Assembly: GCF_040939455.1 (NCBI RefSeq)
Contig: NC_134109.1
Location: 30,645,501-30,709,500 of the forward strand
DNA from: Microcebus murinus
Taxonomy: Eukaryota; Chordata; Mammalia; Primates; Cheirogaleidae
DNA length: 64,000 bases
Direction of reading: 5' to 3'
This document shows positions 61,501 to 64,000 of the stretch, piece after piece. The notes under the pieces are model-generated. The model searched no databases and was not told where the DNA came from. It was given only the letters and a program-made list of their open reading frames with translations. Position numbers and translations under genes: made by a program. The first letter of the stretch is position 1. Each line of letters starts with the position of its first letter.

Positions 61501-62454
61501 CCTCCATTATTCCCTCAAGTAGGTTTTCCATGCTTTTTGCTTTTTCTTCTTCTCCCCCAGGGATACCTGTAATTTTTGTGTTTGGTCATCTTACATAGTT
61601 TCATAGATCTTAAAGAATTTGTTCATTTTTCTTGATTCTTTTTGCTTTATTTTTGGCTAACTGGGTTAATTCAAAAGCCTTGTCTTTAAGCTCTTAAACA
61701 CTTTCCTCTGTCTAGTCTGTTGTTAAAGCTTTGCACTGTATTTTGTACTTTCATATACGATTCTTTAATTTCCAGAAGTTCTGTTTTTTTAAGTTAAAAA
61801 ACGTAAAATAGATAGTTTCTGTCTCTTTAGTAAATTTTTTTCATTCATGTCCTGAATTATTTTTTAGGTTTCTTGTGTTGGTTTTTCAACTTTGTTACCA
61901 ATCCCATTGAGCTTATTTGTGGTCCATATTTTGAATTTCATATCTGACATTTCAAAAATTTCCTTTTGATTAGAGTCCCTTGCTGGAGAGCTACTGTAAC
62001 TTTTTGGGAGGTGTTGTTACATTCTGCTTTTTCATACTGCCAGAATTCTTGTATTGATTCTTTCTCTTCTGGAGAAGCTGCTGCTTCTTGTTTTTTTACT
62101 TTACTTTTGTTTAGATGGGACTTCTTTTTTGTCTGTTTGTTTCTCCTCTCAAGGATTTGACTGTAGAATATATTAGATAAGGACTTTTGTCTTTGCTTGT
62201 CTTTGAGATGGCCAAGGCTCGGGCTCTTTTTTAGCTTATTGTTGTGGTTTTCTCAAATGCTAATTATTTGTAGGCTGTAGTGGTGATATACTATATCTGG
62301 GGGCAGGTTCCTTGCTTTCTGCCAAGAGAGATGTGGGTCTCTGGAATCTTGCTTCTTTCCCCAGCCCTGTGCACTTCTAACAGGAAGAATTGTGTTGGAA
62401 CATGCAATTTTGTCTCTAGACTAGTAGGTGGCACTTGCAGTTAAGAGTTGGCCA

Positions 62455-62796
<342 letters not shown>

Positions 62797-64000
62797 AGCT
62801 GGCCAACCTATGTACAATTGAATCAGCAAATGATGAAATGGGCTATACAAATTGACCTCCCTGCCAGTAAGTTATATGTGCTGGAGAAAGCTAGATATGG
62901 TGTTGTTTGTGGGAATTATGTACAGCCCTACTCTATCAGAAGATGCACTCACATATCCCCCACACTTGGCTTGGCCCTGGAACTCCCAGGGAGCCCCTTC
63001 CTGTGATATGCCACCACCAAGACTGATGTGTGGGCCAGACCCAGGTGGGGCTGTTTCAGGTTAGTCTGCATCCAGGTTCCCCAGAGGCTGGTGCAAGTGC
63101 TGTCCCAGTGAAGGCTAAAGATCAATTTCTGGGCTTCTGGGGGAATCCTAGAGGTTGTGGAGATGCCCCCACCACTCCTAAGGATCTGCTCATGGAATTG
63201 AAGTAGTCAAGAATCTACAATCTAGTAGATGGAAGTGGGGTTCAGGTTGCTCTCCTCACACCCCTGGCTTCTGGCCAAATCAGCTAGGCCACTCAGTAGG
63301 CAACTGCACTCAGAGCACAGTGGGACCAGACTGTGAGCCTCCAATGCCAGGACAGAGAACACTGCTGCCATTTCTAAGGGGATGGTGTTCCATGCCTACA
63401 CTGCAGCACAAAGGCACACTACACTTGTCTCTCAGTTCTGTTCACATGGGTTCCTTCCCCACTTGAGATCAACTTACAAATCTCTCCTCCATGCCCCTGA
63501 GCAATGCAACTGGATTGTGGGAGTATGGGAACAGGCCTGTTCTTAAACTCTCCCAGTTCAAGTACCATCCTGGCTTAGGAAAAGCAGGCTGGTACTGGGC
63601 TGTCTGGAGGGAATGCAAGCCAGCCACTTGGAGTTTCAGTGCAGTTGGTGGTGGGGAAGTGGAGAGAAGAATCCCACCCTGTGTGGATGCAGCCAGGCAG
63701 GCAGCTCCAGGGAAAATGATGGCAGGTGTGGAGTTTCTGATGCCAAAACCCCACAGTTTCATCCTGGCCCAGAGCTGCAATTGGGAAACTCCACCTTGAG
63801 GTACAGGAGATTGCCTGTGTTCCCATCTCCTTCTGGCTTCTGACTGAACCAGTTGGGCTAGTTACAGGGCAACTTTGCGCTGTCAGCACAGCAGGACCAG
63901 ACTATGGGCCTCGCCTGCCAGCACAGAAAGAATACCTGTGATTTTCCTGGGGGGCATAATGTCCCATGTATATGCCATAATGCAAAAACCCTCCAGACTC

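Overview
The window is nuclear DNA of a primate, most likely a strepsirrhine and probably a lemur. The evidence is the Alu copies, whose middle carries a TTGGCCAATTAATTTCTTTC-type linker and a short right arm typical of strepsirrhine Alus. Further evidence is L1-rich, AT-rich DNA and two genes that are neighbours in the same order and orientation on human 14q24 (MED6 then ADAM20). Everything below was read by eye; no alignments or database searches were run.

Layout. 1-16.97 kb: the + strand MED6 gene (Mediator head subunit), coding exons 2-8 with good splice sites, stop codon and poly(A) signal; exon 1 lies left of the window. Its introns hold MIR, MER5-like, hAT-like, Alu, L1 and LTR fragments, a 460-bp MITE with TA target duplications, and a ~247-nt pure pyrimidine tract. 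17-26.5 kb: intergenic, mostly antisense L1 pieces, one Alu and one 703-bp solo LTR. 26.66-28.84 kb: an intact single-exon ADAM20-type gene (+ strand) encoding a 723-residue membrane metalloprotease-disintegrin with a complete zinc site. 29.1-47.2 kb: three large antisense L1s. An older full-length copy (29.15-40.34 kb) was interrupted by an Alu and by a younger L1 (34.52-38.18 kb) that keeps an open ORF1 but has lost most of ORF2; a third L1 (40.45-47.17 kb) follows. 47.2-52.1 kb: L1 fragments, an inverted L1 tail and a sense L1 with an Alu.

52.16-57.34 kb: a minus-strand gammaretroviral provirus with two 397-bp LTRs (8 differences), 4-bp GAGG target duplications, a tRNA-Pro-like primer site and a polypurine tract. 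It retains gag (with an in-frame upstream leader carrying a membrane segment, like glyco-Gag), protease with a changed active-site residue, the start of RT, most of integrase and the start of env. RT/RNase H and most of env are deleted, and a 480-bp solo LTR of another retrovirus sits at the protease-RT boundary. 57.5-64 kb: another old antisense L1 with a short retrocopy-like insert and a sense Alu, running off the right edge.

The two host genes are independent: MED6 is a housekeeping transcription factor and ADAM20 is a testis-type sperm-surface protein. The rest is a layered record of retrotransposition. The most notable items are the provirus with its glyco-Gag-like leader and nested LTR, the MITE in MED6 intron 6, and the internally deleted L1 with an intact ORF1.
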